From: Chamaelirium japonicum
Taxonomy: Eukaryota; Streptophyta; Magnoliopsida; Liliales; Melanthiaceae
Direction: 5' to 3'
NCBI GenBank assembly: GCA_947650365.1
Contig: OX393551.1
Coordinates: forward strand, 91,858,697-91,922,696
DNA length: 64,000 nt
Within the stretch, counting starts at the first letter, position 1. Each line of letters begins with the position of its first letter. The position numbers and the translations under genes are program-made. Below are positions 39,906 to 53,686 of this stretch, in pieces. The notes beneath the pieces were generated by a model. The model was not told the origin of the DNA. It ran no database searches and worked only from the letters and a program-made list of their open reading frames with translations.

Positions 39906-42273
39906 TGTATGAATGAATTAGAATGGATCGTACGAATGAATTAGAGTTGATATATTCGTGCGAATGAATTAGAATGGATCGTACGAATGAATTAGATTGG
40001 ATCGTATGAATGAATTATAATGGATCATACGAATGAATTAGAATAGATCATACGAATGAATTAGAATGGATCGTACGAATGAATTAGAATGGATACATTC
40101 GTGCAAAAGAATTAGAATGGATTGTATGAATGAATTAGAATGGATCGTATGAATGAATTAGAATGGATCGTGCGAATGAATTAGAATGGATCGTGCGAAT
40201 GAATTAGAATGGATCGTACGAATGAATTAGAATGGATTGTATGAATGAATTAGATTGGATCGTATTAATGAATTAGAATGGATCGTACGAATGAATTAGA
40301 ATAGATCGTACGAATGAATTAGAATGGATACGAATGGATCGTACGAATGAGTAAGAATGGATCGTACGAATGAAATAGAATGGATTGTACGAATGAATTA
40401 GAATGGATACATTCGTGCGAATGAATTAGGATGGATCGTATGAATGAATTAGAATAGATTGTGCGAATGAATTAGAATAGATCGTACGAATGAATTAGAA
40501 TGGATACATTCATGCGAATGAATTAGAATGGATCGTATGAATGAATTAGAATGGATCGTATGAGTGAATTAGAATGGATATGAAGGAATTAGAATGGTTC
40601 GTACGAAGGAATTAGAATGGAGAATGGATCGTGCGAATGAATTAGAATGGATCGTGCGATAAGAATGGATCGTACGAATGAAATAGAAAAGATCGTACGG
40701 ATAAATGAATTTGGATCGTGCTAATGAATTAGAATGGATCGTACGAACGAATTAGAATGGATCGTACTAATGAATTAGAATAGATTGTGCGAATGAATTA
40801 GAATGGATCGTATGAATGAATTAGAAAGGATATATTCGTGCGAATGAATTAGAATAGATCGTATGAATGAATTAGATTGGATCGTATTAATGAATTAGAA
40901 TGGATCGTGTGAATGAATTAGAATGGATCGTACGAATGAATTAGAATGGATAGATTCGTGCGAATGGATTTGAATGGATCGTACGAAGGAATTAGAATGG
41001 ATCGTACGAAGGAATTAGAATAGATCATACGAAGAAATTAGAATGGATCGTACGAATGAATTAGAATGGATCATATGAATGAATTAGAATGGATCGTGCG
41101 AATGAATTAAAATGGATCGTATGAATGAAATAGAATGGATCGTATGAATTAGAATGGATCGTACGAATGAAATAGAATGGATCGTACGAATGAATTAGAA
41201 TAGATTGTGCGAATGGATTAGAATGGATCATACGATTGAGTAAGAATGGATTGTACGAATGAAATAGAATAGATCATACGAATGAATTAGAATGGATCAT
41301 GCTAATGAATTAGAATTGATCGTACGAATGAATTAGAATAGATTGTGCGAATGAATTAGAATGGATCGTACCAATGAATTGGAATGGATACATTCGTGCG
41401 AATGAATTAGAATGGATCGTATGAATGAATTAGAGTGGATATATTCGTACAAACGAATTAGAATGGATCGTACGAATGAATTAGAATGGATACATTCGTG
41501 CGAATGAATTAGAATGGATCGTTTGAGTGAATGCGAATGGATCGTGCGAATGAATTAGAATGGATTGTACGAATGAATTAGAATGGATCGTACGAATGAA
41601 TTAGAATAGATTGTGCGAATGGATTAGAATGGATCATACGATTGAGTAAGAATGGATTGTACGAATGAAATAGAATAGATCATACGAATGAATTAGAATG
41701 GATCATGCTAATGAATTAGAATTGATCGTACGAATGAATTAGAATAGATTGTGCGAATGTATTAGAATGGATCGTACGAATGAATTGGAATGGATACATT
41801 CGTGCGAATGAATTAGAATGGATCGTATGAATGAATTAGAGTGGATACATTCGTACAAATGAATTAGAATGGATCATACGAATGAATTAGAATGGATACA
41901 TTCGTGCGAATGAATTAGAATGGATCATACGAATGAATTAGAATGGATTGTACGAATGAAATAGAATAGATCGTACGAATGAATTAGAATGGATCATGCT
42001 AATAAATTAGAATTGATCGTACGAATGAAATAGAATGGATCGTACGAAGGAATTAGAAAGGGTCGTACAAACGAATTAGAATGGATCGTATGAATGAAAT
42101 AGAATAGATCGTACGAATGAATTAGAATGGATCGTATGAATGAATTAGATTGGATCGTATGAATGAATTAGAATGGATTGTACGAATGAAATAGAATAGA
42201 TCGTACGAATGAATTAGAATGGATCGTGCGAATGAATTAGAATGGGTCGTACGAATGAATTAGAATAGATACA
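39906..42273 (+). repeat. Satellite block F22, 2.4 kb
   Basis: Long F run. About 40,250-41,590 parallels about 52,290-53,640 (offset about 12.0 kb). Within the block, about 41,190-41,430 is repeated at about 41,600-41,850, a tandem copy of the TTGAGTAAGAATGG ... GCTAATGAATTAG group. It ends at J2. Confidence 0.93.
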
Positions 42274-42552
42274 CGATCCAGATCCATTCTAATTCATTCG
42301 CACAATCTATTCTAATTCATTCGTAGGATCCATTCTAATTCATTACTACGATCCATTCTAATTCATTCATACGATCCATTCTAATTCATTCGTACGATCC
42401 ATTCTAATTCATTCGCATGATCCATTCTAATTCATTCATACGATCCATTCTAATTCATTCGTATGTATCCATTCTAATTCATTCATACGATCCATTCTAA
42501 TTCTACGATCCATTCTTACTCATTCGTATTATCCATTTTAATTCATTCACAC
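42274..42552 (-). repeat. Satellite block R16
   Basis: About twelve R monomers. It includes the join CTAATTCTACGATCC near 42,505, also present near 10,335, and the CGTATTATCCATTTTAATTC unit that follows in both places. Confidence 0.88.
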
Positions 42553-42850
42553 GAATGAATTAGAATAGATTGTGCGAATGAATTAGAATGGATCGTACGA
42601 ATGAATTGGAATGGATACATTCGTGCGAATGAATTAGAATGGATCGTATGAATGAATTAGAGTGGATACATTCGTACAAATGAATTCGAATGGATCGTAC
42701 GAATGAATTAGAATGGATACATTCGTGCGAATGAATTAGAATGGATCATATGAATGAATTAGAATGGATCGATTGAGTGAATGCGAATGGATCGTGTTAA
42801 TGAATTAGAATGGATTGTACGAATGAATTAGAATGGATACATTCGTGCGA
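42553..42850 (+). repeat. Satellite block F23
   Basis: F monomers repeating the tail of the preceding F module (AATTGG core, type-B units, GATTGAGTGAATGCG marker near 42,770). It ends at J1. Confidence 0.9.
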
Positions 42851-45203
42851 ATCCATTCTATTTCTTTCGTACGATCCATTCTAATTCATTCGCACGATCC
42901 ATTCTAATTCATTCATACGATCCATTCTAATTCATTCGTACGATCCATTCTAATTCATTCGTACGATCCATTCTAATTCATTCGTACGATCCATTCTAAT
43001 TCATTCGCACGATCCATTCTAATTCATTCATACGATCCATTATATTTCATTCGTACGATCCATTCTTACTCATTCGTACGATCCATTCTAATTCATTTGC
43101 ACGAAGGTATCCATTCTAATTCCTTTGTACGATCCATTCTAATTCCTTCGTACGATCCATTCTAATTCATTCATACGATCCATTCTAATTCCTCCGTATG
43201 ATCCATTCTAATTCATTCGTACGGTATGATTCATTCTAATTCATTCGTACGATTCATTCTAATTCAATCCATTCTAATTCATTCGTACGATCCATTCTAA
43301 TTCATTCGTACGATTCATTCTAATTCAATCCATTCTAATTCATTCGTACGATCCATTCTTACTCATTCGTACGATCCATTCTAATTCATTCGCACGAATG
43401 AATCCATTCTAATTCATTCGTATGATCCATTCTAATTCATTCGCATGAATGTATCCATTCTAATTCATTCGTACGATCCATTCTATCTCATTCGTACAAT
43501 CCATTCTATTTCATTCGTACGATCCATTCTAATTCATTCGCACGATCCATTCTAATTCATTCGTATGATCCATTCTAATTCATTCATATGATCGATTCTA
43601 ATTCATTCATACGATCCATTCTAATTCATTCGCACGAATGTATCCATTCTAATTCATTCGTACGATCCATTCTAATTCATTCACACAATCTATTCTAATT
43701 CATTCATACGATCCATTCTAATTTATTCGCATGATCCATTCTAATTCATTCATACGATCCATTCTAATTCATTCATATGATCCATTCTAATTCATTCGCA
43801 CGATCCATTCTTACTCATTCGTACAATCCAATCTAATTCATTCGCACGATCCATTCTAATTCATTAATACGATCCATTCTAATTCATTCGTACGATCCAT
43901 TCTAATTCATTCGTACGATCCATTCTAATTCATTCGTACGATCCATTCTAATTCATTCGTACGATCCATTCTAATTCATTCATACGATCCATTCTATTTC
44001 ATTCGTACGATCCATTCTTACTCATTCGTACGATCCATTATAATTCATTTGCACGAAGGTATCCATTCTAATTCATTCGTACTATCCATTCTAATTCCTT
44101 CGTACGATCCATTCTAATTCCTTTGTACGATCCATTCTAATTCATTCGTACGATCCATTCTAATTCATTCGTACGGTATGATTCATTCTAATTCATTCGT
44201 ACGATTCATTCTAATTCAATCCATTCTAATTCATTCGTACGATCCATTCTAATTCATTCGTACGATCCATTCTAATTCATTCGTAAGATTCATTCTAATT
44301 CAATCCATTCTAATTCATTCGTACGATCCGTTCTTACTTATTCGTAAGATCCATTCTAATTCATTCGCACGAATGAATCCATTCTAATTCATTCGTATGA
44401 TCCATTCTAATTCATTCGCATGAATGTATCCATTCTAATTCATTCGTACGATCCATTCTATCTCATTCGTACAATCCATTCTAATTCATTCGCACGATCC
44501 ATTCTAATTCATTCGCATGATCCATTCTAATTCATTCGTACGATCGATTCTAATTCATTCATACGATCCATTCTAATTCATTCGCACGAATATATCCATT
44601 CTAATTCATTCGTACGATCTATTCTAATTCATTCGCACAATCTATTCTAATTCATTCATACGATCCATTCTAATTTATTCGCACGATCCATTCTAATTCA
44701 TTCATACGATCCATTCTAATTCATTCATATGATCCATTCTAATTCATTCGCATGATCCATTCTTACTCATTCGTACGATTCATTCTAATTCATTCGCACG
44801 ATCCATTCTAATTCATTAATATGATCCATTCTAATTCATTCGCACGATCCATTCTAATTCATTCACACTCATACGATCCATTCTAATTCATTCGCACGAA
44901 TGAATCGTTTCTAATTCATTCGTACGATCCATTCTAATTCATTCGCACAATCTATTCTAATTCATTCGTACGATCCATTCTAATTCATTCGTACGATCCA
45001 TTCTAATTCATTCGCACGATCCATTCTAATTCATTCCCACGATCCATTCTAATTCATTAGCACGATCCATTCTAATTTATTCGTACGATCCATTCTAATT
45101 CATTTATACCATCCAATCTAATTCATTCATACGATCCATTCTAATTCTTTCGCACGAATGTATCCATTCTAATTCATTCGTACGATCCATTCTAATTCAT
45201 TAG
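42851..45203 (-). repeat. Satellite block R17, longest R run (2.4 kb)
   Basis: Two tandem copies of a ~0.95-kb R unit. The GTACGGTATGAT marker is at 43,219 and 44,171, and the GCATGAATGTATCC ... CTATCTCATTCG group at 43,441 and 44,416. A third copy of the markers lies near 54,121-54,400. A CACACTCATACG marker near 44,864 precedes the T-run insert. Confidence 0.93.
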
Positions 45204-45233
45204 CACGAAAAAACACGATCCACTCACATACGA
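45201..45233 (-). repeat. T-run junction insert, copy 4 (inverted)
   Basis: GCACGAAAAAACACGATCC followed by ACTCACATA. Part of the 39.0-40.2 / 44.9-46.0 kb duplicate pair. Confidence 0.87.
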
Positions 45234-45389
45234 ATAAATTAGAATGAATTAGAATGGATTATGTGAATGAATTAGAATGGATCGTATGAATGAATTAGAA
45301 TGGATCGTGCGAATGAATTAGAATGGATCGTGCGAATGAATTAGAATATGGATCGTACGAAGGAATTAGAATGGATCGTACGAATGAAT
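45234..45389 (+). repeat. Short satellite block F24
   Basis: Counterpart of block F21: F monomers between the T-run insert and a J3 junction. Confidence 0.9.
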
Positions 45390-45803
45390 TCGAATGTATC
45401 CTTTCTAATTCATTCGTACGATCCATTCTAATTCCTTCGTACGATCCATTCTAATTCATTCGTACGATCCATTCTAATTCATTCGCACGATTCATTCTAA
45501 TTCATTCGTACGATCCATTCTATTTCATTCATACGATCCATTCTAATTCTTTCGCACGAATGTATCCATTCTAATTCATTCGTACGATCCATTCTAATTC
45601 ATTCGCACGATCCATTCTAATTCATTCATACAATCCATTCTAATTTTTTGCACGAATGTATCCATTCTAATTCATTCGTACGATCCATTCTAATTCATTC
45701 GCACGATCCATTCTAATTCATGCATACGATCCAATCTAATTCATTCATACGATCCATTCTAATTCATTCGCACGAATGTATCCATTCTAATTCATTCGTA
45801 CAT
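45390..45803 (-). repeat. Satellite block R18
   Basis: Counterpart of block R15 but about two monomers shorter. It has an ATTTTTTGCACG variant near 45,643 and returns to F at CGTACATGTATGAATG. Confidence 0.9.
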
Positions 45804-46727
45804 GTATGAATGAATTAGAATGGATCGTACGAATGAATTAGAGTTGATACATTCGTGCGAATGAATTAGAATGGATCGTACGAATGAATTAGATTGGATC
45901 GTATGAATGAATTATAATGGATCATGCGAATGAATTAGAATAGATCATACGAATGAATTAGAATGGATCGTACGAATGAATTAGAATGGATACATTCGTG
46001 AAAAAGAATTAGAATGGATTGTATGAATGAATTAGAATGGATCGTGCGAATGAATTAGAATGGATACATTCGTGCGAATGTATTAGAATGGATCGTATGA
46101 ATGAATTAGATTGGATCGTATGAATGAATTAGAATGGATCGTACGAATGAATTAGAATGGATCGTACGAATGAATTAGAATGGATCGTATGAATTAGAAT
46201 GGATCGTACGAAGGAATTAGAATGGATTGTATGAATGAATTAGATTGGATCGTATTAATGAATTTGAATGGATCGTATGAATGAATTAGATTGGATCGTA
46301 TGAATGAATTAGATTGGATCTTGCGAGTGAATTAGAATAGATCGTACGAATGAAATAGAATGGATTGTATGAATGAATTAGAATAGATCGTGCGAATGAA
46401 TTAGAATGGATCATACGAATGAATTAGAACGGATCATATGAATGAATTTGAATGGATCGTACGTATGAATTTGAATGGATCGTGCGAATGAATTAGAATG
46501 GATCGTATGAATGAATTAGAGTAGATATATTCGTACGAAGGAATTAGAATGGATCGTACGAATGAATTAGAATGGATTATATGAATGAATTAGAATGGAT
46601 CGTACGAATGAATTAGAATGGATACATTCGTGCGAATGAATTAGAATGGATTGTACGAATAAATTAGAATGGATCGTACGAATGAATTAAAATAGATTGT
46701 ACGAATGAATTAGAATGGATCATACGT
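45804..46727 (+). repeat. Satellite block F25
   Basis: F monomers matching 39,906-40,150 at the start, then diverging into a run rich in GATTGGATCG and AATTTGAATGG cores. The F-to-R change near 46,727 (GGATCATACGTCTAATTC) is unique in the window. Confidence 0.9.
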
Positions 46728-47155
46728 CTAATTCATTCGTACGATCCATTCTAATTCATTCATACAATCCATTCTACTTCTTTTGCACGAATGTATCCAT
46801 TCTAATTCATTCGTACGATCCATTCTAATTCCTTCGTACGATCCATTCAAATTCCTTCGTACGATCCTTTCTAATTCATTCCCATGAATGTATCCATTCT
46901 AATTGATACGTACGATCCATTCTATTTCATTCGTATGATCCATTCTTACTGATTCGTATGATCCAATCTAATTCATTCATACGATCCATTCTACGATCCA
47001 TTCTAATTCATTCGTACGTTCTATTCTAATTCATTAGCACGATCAATGCTAATTCATTCGTACGATCCATTCTAATTCATTCGTACAATCCATTCTATAT
47101 CATTCGTACGATCCATTCTTACTCATTCGTATGATCCATTCTTACTCATTCGTAA
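46728..47155 (-). repeat. Satellite block R19
   Basis: R monomers with a partial-monomer join near 46,995 (CATTCTACGATCC). Return to F is at CATTCGTAAAGAATTAG. Confidence 0.9.
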
Positions 47156-47816
47156 AGAATTAGAATGGATAGATTCGTGCAAAAGAATTAGAATGGATTG
47201 TATGAATGAATTAGAATGGATCGTGCAAATGAATTAGAATGGATCGTGCGAATGAATTAGAATGGATCGTACAAATGAATTAGAATAGATTGTGCGATTG
47301 AATTAGAATGGATCGTACGAATGAATTAGAATGGATACATTCGTGCGAATGAATTAGAATTAGAATGAATTGGAATGGATCGTACGAATGAATTAGAGTG
47401 GATCGTACGAATGAATTAGAATGGATACATTCGTGCCAATGAATTAGAATGGATCTTACGAATGAGTAAGAATGGATCGTACGAATGAAATAGAATGGAT
47501 CATATGAATCATACGAATGAGTAAGAATGGATCGTATGAATGAATTAGAATGGATTGAATTAGAATGAATCGTACGAATGAATTAGAATGGATCGTACGA
47601 ATGAATTAGAATGAATTAGAATGGATCGTGCGAATGAATTAGAATGGATCGTACGAATGAATTAGAATAGATTGTGCGAATGAATTAGAATGGATCGTAC
47701 GAATGAATTAGAACGGATCGTACGAATAAATTAGAATGGATCGTATGAATGAATTAGAACGGATCGTGCGAATGAATTAGAATGGATCGTACGAATGAAA
47801 TAGAATGGATTTGCAC
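47156..47816 (+). repeat. Satellite block F26
   Basis: F monomers with slipped joins near 47,360 and 47,610 (AATTAGAATTAGAATG and GAATGAATTAGAATGAATTA). It ends at J1, here GGATTTGCACGAATGTATC. Confidence 0.9.
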
Positions 47817-48481
47817 GAATGTATCCATTCTAATTCATTCGTACGATCCATTCTAATTCATTCGTACGATCCATTCTAATTCATTCGCACAATCTATTCT
47901 AATTCATTCGTACGATCCATTCTAATTCATTCATATGATCCATTCTAATTCATTCATACGATCCATTCTAATTCATTCATATGATCCATTCTAATTTATT
48001 CGCACGAATGTATCCATTCTAATTCATTCGTATGATCCATTCTAATTCATTCACACGATCCATTCTAATTCATTCATACAATCCATTCTATTTCTTTTGC
48101 ACGAATGTATCCATTCTAATTCATTCGTACGATCCATTCTATTTCATTCGTACGATCCATTCTAATTCATTCGTACAATCCATTCTAATTCATTCGCACG
48201 ATCTATTCGAATTCATTCGCACGAATGTATCCACTCTAATTCATTCATACGATCCATTCTAATTCCTTCGTACGATCCATTCTATTTCATTCGTATGATC
48301 CATTCTATTTCATTCATATAATCGATTCTAATTCATTCGCACGATCCATTCTAATTCATTCATACAATCCATTCTAATTCATTCGTATGATCCATTCTAA
48401 ATCATTCGTTCGATCCATTCTAATTTATTCGCACGATCCATTCTAATTCTTTCATACGATCCATTCTTACTCATTCGTACG
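47817..48481 (-). repeat. Satellite block R20
   Basis: R monomers with three type-B units (about 48,005, 48,100 and 48,220). Return to F is in CATTCGTACGAATG, followed by a doubled AATTA. Confidence 0.9.
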
Positions 48482-49911
48482 AATGAATTAATTAGAATGG
48501 ATCGTACGAATGAATTAGAATGGATACATTCGTGCGAATGAATTAGAATGGATCATACGAAGGAATGGATCGTATGAATGAAATAGAATAGATCGTACGA
48601 ATGAATTAGAATGGATCGTATGAATGAATTAGAATGGATCGTACGAAGGAATTAGAATGGATTGTATGAATGAATTAGAATGGATTGTAAGAATGAATTA
48701 GAATGGATCGTGCGAATGAAATAGAATAGATCGTACGAATGAATTAGAATGGATCGTATGAATGAATTAGAATGGATCGTACGAAGGAATTAGAGTGGAT
48801 TGTATGAATGAATTAGAATAGATCGTATGAATGAATTAGAATGGATCTTACGAATGAATTAGAATGGATTGAATTAGAATGAATTGTACGAATGAATTAG
48901 AATGAATCATACCGTACGAATGAATTAGAATGGATCATACGAAGGAATTAGAATGGATCGTACGAATGAATTAGAATGGATCGTATGAATGAATTAGAAT
49001 GGATCGTACGAAGGAATTAGAATGGATCGTACGAAGGAATTAGAATGGATAGTACGAATGAATTAGAATGGATACCTTCGTGCAAATGAATTAGAATGGA
49101 TCGTACGAATGAGTAAGAATGGATCGTACGAATGAAATAGAATGGATCGTATGAATGAATTAGAATGGATCTTGAGAATGAATTAGAATGGATCGTACGA
49201 ATGAATTAGAATGGATAGATTCGTGCGAATGAATTAGAATGGATCGTACGAAGGAATTAGAATGGATCGTACGAAGGAATTAGAATAGATCATACGAAGA
49301 AATTAGAATGGATCGTACGAATGAATTAGAATGGATCGTATGAATGAATTAGAATGGATCGTGCGAATGAATTAAAATGGATCGTATGAATGAAATAGAA
49401 TGGATCGTATGAATTAGAATGGATCGTACGAATGAAATAGAATGGATCGTACGAATGAATTAGAATAGATTGTACGAATGGATTAGAATGGATCATACGA
49501 TTGAGTAAGAATGGATTATACGAATGAAATAGAATAGATCGTACGAATGAATTAGAATGGATCATGCTAATGAATTAGAATTGATCGTACGAATGAATTA
49601 GAATAGATTGTGCGAATGAATTAGAATGGATCGTACGAATGAATTGGAATGGATACATTCCTGCAAATGAATTAGAATGGATCGTATGAATGAATTAGAG
49701 TGGATACATTCGTACAAATGAATTAGAATGGATCGTACGAATGAATTAGAATGGATACATTCGTGCGAATGAATTAGAATGGATCATATGAATGAATTAG
49801 AATGGATCGTTTGAGTGAATGCGAATGGATCGTGCGAATGAATTAGAATGGATTGTACGAATGAATTAGAATGGATCGTATGAATGAATTATAATGGATA
49901 CATTCGTGCGA
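48482..49911 (+). repeat. Satellite block F27, left arm of a large inverted repeat
   Basis: Higher-order marker AATCATACCGTACG near 48,906, then an F copy of the recurrent module (about 49,195-49,870, including the 240-bp part at 49,326-49,565). It ends at J1. The module is repeated inverted at about 50,290-50,930. Confidence 0.93.
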
Positions 49912-51634
49912 ATCCATTCTATTTCATTCGTACGATCCATTCTAATTCATTCGCACGATCCATTCTAATTCATTCATACGATCCATTCTAATTCATTCGT
50001 ACGATCCATTCTAATTCATTCGTACGATCCATTCTAATTCATTCGCACAATCTATTCTAATTCATTCGTACGATCCATTCTAATTCATTCGCACGATCCA
50101 TTCTAATTCATTCATACGATCCATTCTATTTCATTCGTCGATCCATTCTTACTCATTCGTATGATCCATTCTAATTCATTTGCACGAAGGTATCCATTCT
50201 AATTCATTCGTACTATCCATTCTAATTCCTCCGTACGATCCATTCTAATTCGTTCGTACGATCCATTCTAATTCATTCGTACGATCCATTCTAATTCATT
50301 CGTACAATCCATTCTAAATCATTCGCACGATCCCTTCGCATTCACTCAAACGATCCATTCTAATTCATTCATATGATCCATTCTAATTCATTCGTACGAT
50401 CCATTCTAATTCATTTGTACGAATGTATCCACTCTAATTCATTCATACGATCCATTCTAATTCATTCGCACGAATGTATCCATTCCAATTCATTCATATG
50501 ATCCATTCTAATTCATTCGCACAATCTATTCTATTTCATTCGTACGATCAATTCTAATTCATTAGCATGATCCATTCTAATTCATTCGTACGATCTATTC
50601 TATTTCATTCGTACAATCCATTCTTACTCAATCGTATGATCCATTCTAATCCATTCGCACAATCTATTCTAATTCATTCGTACGATCCATTCTATTTCAT
50701 TCGTACGATCCATTCTAATTCATACGATCCATTCTATTTCATTCATACGATCCATTTTAATTCATTCGCACGATCCATTCTAATTCATTCATACGATCCA
50801 TTCTAATTCATTCGTACGATCCATTCTAATTTCTTCGTATGATCTATTCTAATTCCTTCGTACAATCCATTCTAATTCCTTCGTACGATCCATTCAAATT
50901 CATTCGCACGAATCTATCCATTCTAATTCATTCGTACGATCCATTCTAATTCATTCGCACGATCCATTCTAATTCATTAATACGATCCAATCTAATTCAT
51001 TCATACGATCTATTCTAATTCATTCGCACGATCTAATCTATTTCATTCGCACAATCCATTCTAATTCATTCATACGATCCAATCTAATTCATCCATACGA
51101 TCCATTCTAATTCATTCGTATGATCTATTCTATTTCATTCATACGATCCATTCTAATTCGTTTGTACGATCCTTTCTAATTCCTTCGTACGATCCATTCT
51201 ATTTCATTTGTATGACCCATTCTAATTCATAAGTACGATCCATTCTAATTCATTCAAACGATCCATTCTAACTCATTCGTACGATCCATTCTAATTCATT
51301 CGCACGATCCATTCTAATTCATTCGTACGAATGTATCCACTCTAATTCATTCATACGATCCATTCTATTTCATTCGTATGATCCATTCTATTTCATTCGT
51401 ATGATCCATTCTAATTCCTTCGTACGATCCATTCTTATTCATTCCCAAGAATGTATCCATTCTAATTCATACGTAAGATCCATTCTAATTCATTTATACG
51501 ATCCAATGTAATTCATTCATACAATCCATTCTAATTCATTCGCACGAATTTATCCATTCTAACTCGTTCGTACGATCCATTCGAATTCATTCGCACGAAT
51601 GTATCCATTCTAATTCATTCGTACGACCCATTCC
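49912..51634 (-). repeat. Satellite block R21, right arm of a large inverted repeat
   Basis: R monomers from J1, then the inverted module copy (about 50,290-50,930; 240-bp part at 50,567-50,806). The rest has irregular cores and, at the end, a broken unit (CGACCCATTCCGTGCGAATG) where the array returns to F. Confidence 0.93.
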
Positions 51635-53686
51635 GTGCGAATGAATTAGAATGCATCGTACGAATGAATTAGAATGGATATATTCGTGTAAATGAATAAG
51701 AATAGATCGTACGAATGAATTAGAATAGATCGTACGAATGAATTAGAATGGATTGTATGAATGAATTAGATTAGATCGTATAAATGAATTAGAATGGATC
51801 GTACGAATGAATTAGAATGGATTATATGAATAAAATAGAATGGATCATACGAATGGAATAGAATGGATCGTACGAAGGAATTAGAATGGATCGTATGAAT
51901 GAATTAGAGTGGATACATTTGTGCGAATGAATTCGAATAGATCGTGCGAATGAATTAGTATGGATCGTACGAATGAAATAGAATGGAACGTACGAATAAA
52001 TTAGAATGGATACATTCGTGCTAAAGAAATAGAATGGATTGTATGAATGAATTAGAATGGATCGTGTGAATGAATTAGAATGGATCATACGAATGAATTA
52101 GAATGGATACATTCGTGCGAATGAATTAGAATGGATCGTGCGAATGAATTAGAATGGATCGTACGAATGAATTAGAATGGATCGTATGAATGAATTAGAA
52201 TGGATCGTGCGAATGAATTAGAATGGATCGTGCGAATGAATTAGAATGGATCGTATGAATGAATTAGAATGGATCGTACGAATTAATTAGATTGGATCGT
52301 ATTAATGAATTAGAATGGATCGTACGAATGAATTAGAATAGATCGTACGAATGAATTAGAATGGATACGAATGGATCGTACGAATGAGTAAGAATGGATC
52401 GTACGAATGAAATAAAATGGATTGTACGAATGAATTAGAATAGATACATTCGTGCGAATGAATTAGGATGGATCGTATGAATGAATTAGAATAGATTGTG
52501 CGAATGAATTAGAATGGATCGTACGAATGAATTAGAATAGATACATTCATGCGAATGAATTAGAATGGATCGTATGAATGAATTAGAATGGATCGTATGA
52601 GTGAATTAGAATGGATACGAAGGAATTAGAATGGATCGTACGACGGAATTAGAATGGAGAATGGATCGTGCGAATGAATTAGAATGGATCGTGCAATAAG
52701 AATGGATCATACGAATGAAATAGAATAGATCGTACGGATAAATGAATTTGGATCGTGCTAATGAATTAGAATGGATCGTACGAATGAATTAGAATGGATC
52801 GTACTAATGTATTAGAATAGATTGTGCGAATGAATTAGAATGGATCGTACGAATGAATTAGAAAGGATATATTCGTGCGAATGAATTAGAATAGATCGTA
52901 TGAATGAATTAGATTGGATCGTATTAATGAATTAGAATGGATCGTGTGAATGAATTAGAATGGATCGTACGAATGAATTAGAATGGATAGATTCGTGCGA
53001 ATGAATTTGAATGGATCGTACGAAGGAATTAGAATGGATCGTACGAAGGAATTAGAATAGATCATACGAAGAAATTAGAATGGATCGTACGAATGAATTA
53101 GAATGGATCGTATGAATGAATTAGAATGGATCGTGCGAATGAATTAAAATGGATCGAATGAATAAAATAAAATGGATCGTATGAATTAGAATGGATCATA
53201 CGAATGAAATAGAATGGATCGTACGAATGAATTAGAATAGATTGTGCGAATGGATTAGAATGGATCATACGATTGAGTAAGAATGGATTGTACGAATGAA
53301 ATAGAATAGATCGTACGATTGAATTAGAATGGATCATGCTAATGAATTAGAATTGATCGTACGAATCAAATAGAATAGATTGTGCGAATGAATTAGAATG
53401 GATCGTACGAATGAATTGGAATGGATACATTCGTGCGAATGAATTAGAATGGATCGTATGAATGAATTAGAGTGGATACATTCGTACAAATGAATTAGAA
53501 TGGATCGTATGAATGAATTAGAATGGATACATTCGTGCGAATGAATTAGAATGGATCATATGAATGAATTAGAATGGATCGTTTGAGTGAATGCGAATGG
53601 ATCGTGCGAATGAATTAGAATGGATTGTACGAATGAATTAGAATGGATCGTACGAATGAATTAGAATGGATACATTCGTGCGAATC
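51635..53686 (+). repeat. Satellite block F28, 2 kb
   Basis: F run. About 52,290-53,640 parallels about 40,250-41,590 and carries the module with the 240-bp part at 53,098-53,337. GTTTGAGTGAATGCG lies near 53,580. It ends at J1. Confidence 0.93.

Noticed and set aside
25716-45233. T6 runs as RNA polymerase III terminators or intrinsic terminators
   Set aside because: A T6 run could stop polymerase III, but no A/B-box promoter or stem-forming GC-rich hairpin is nearby. The element is better explained as a copied junction relic.
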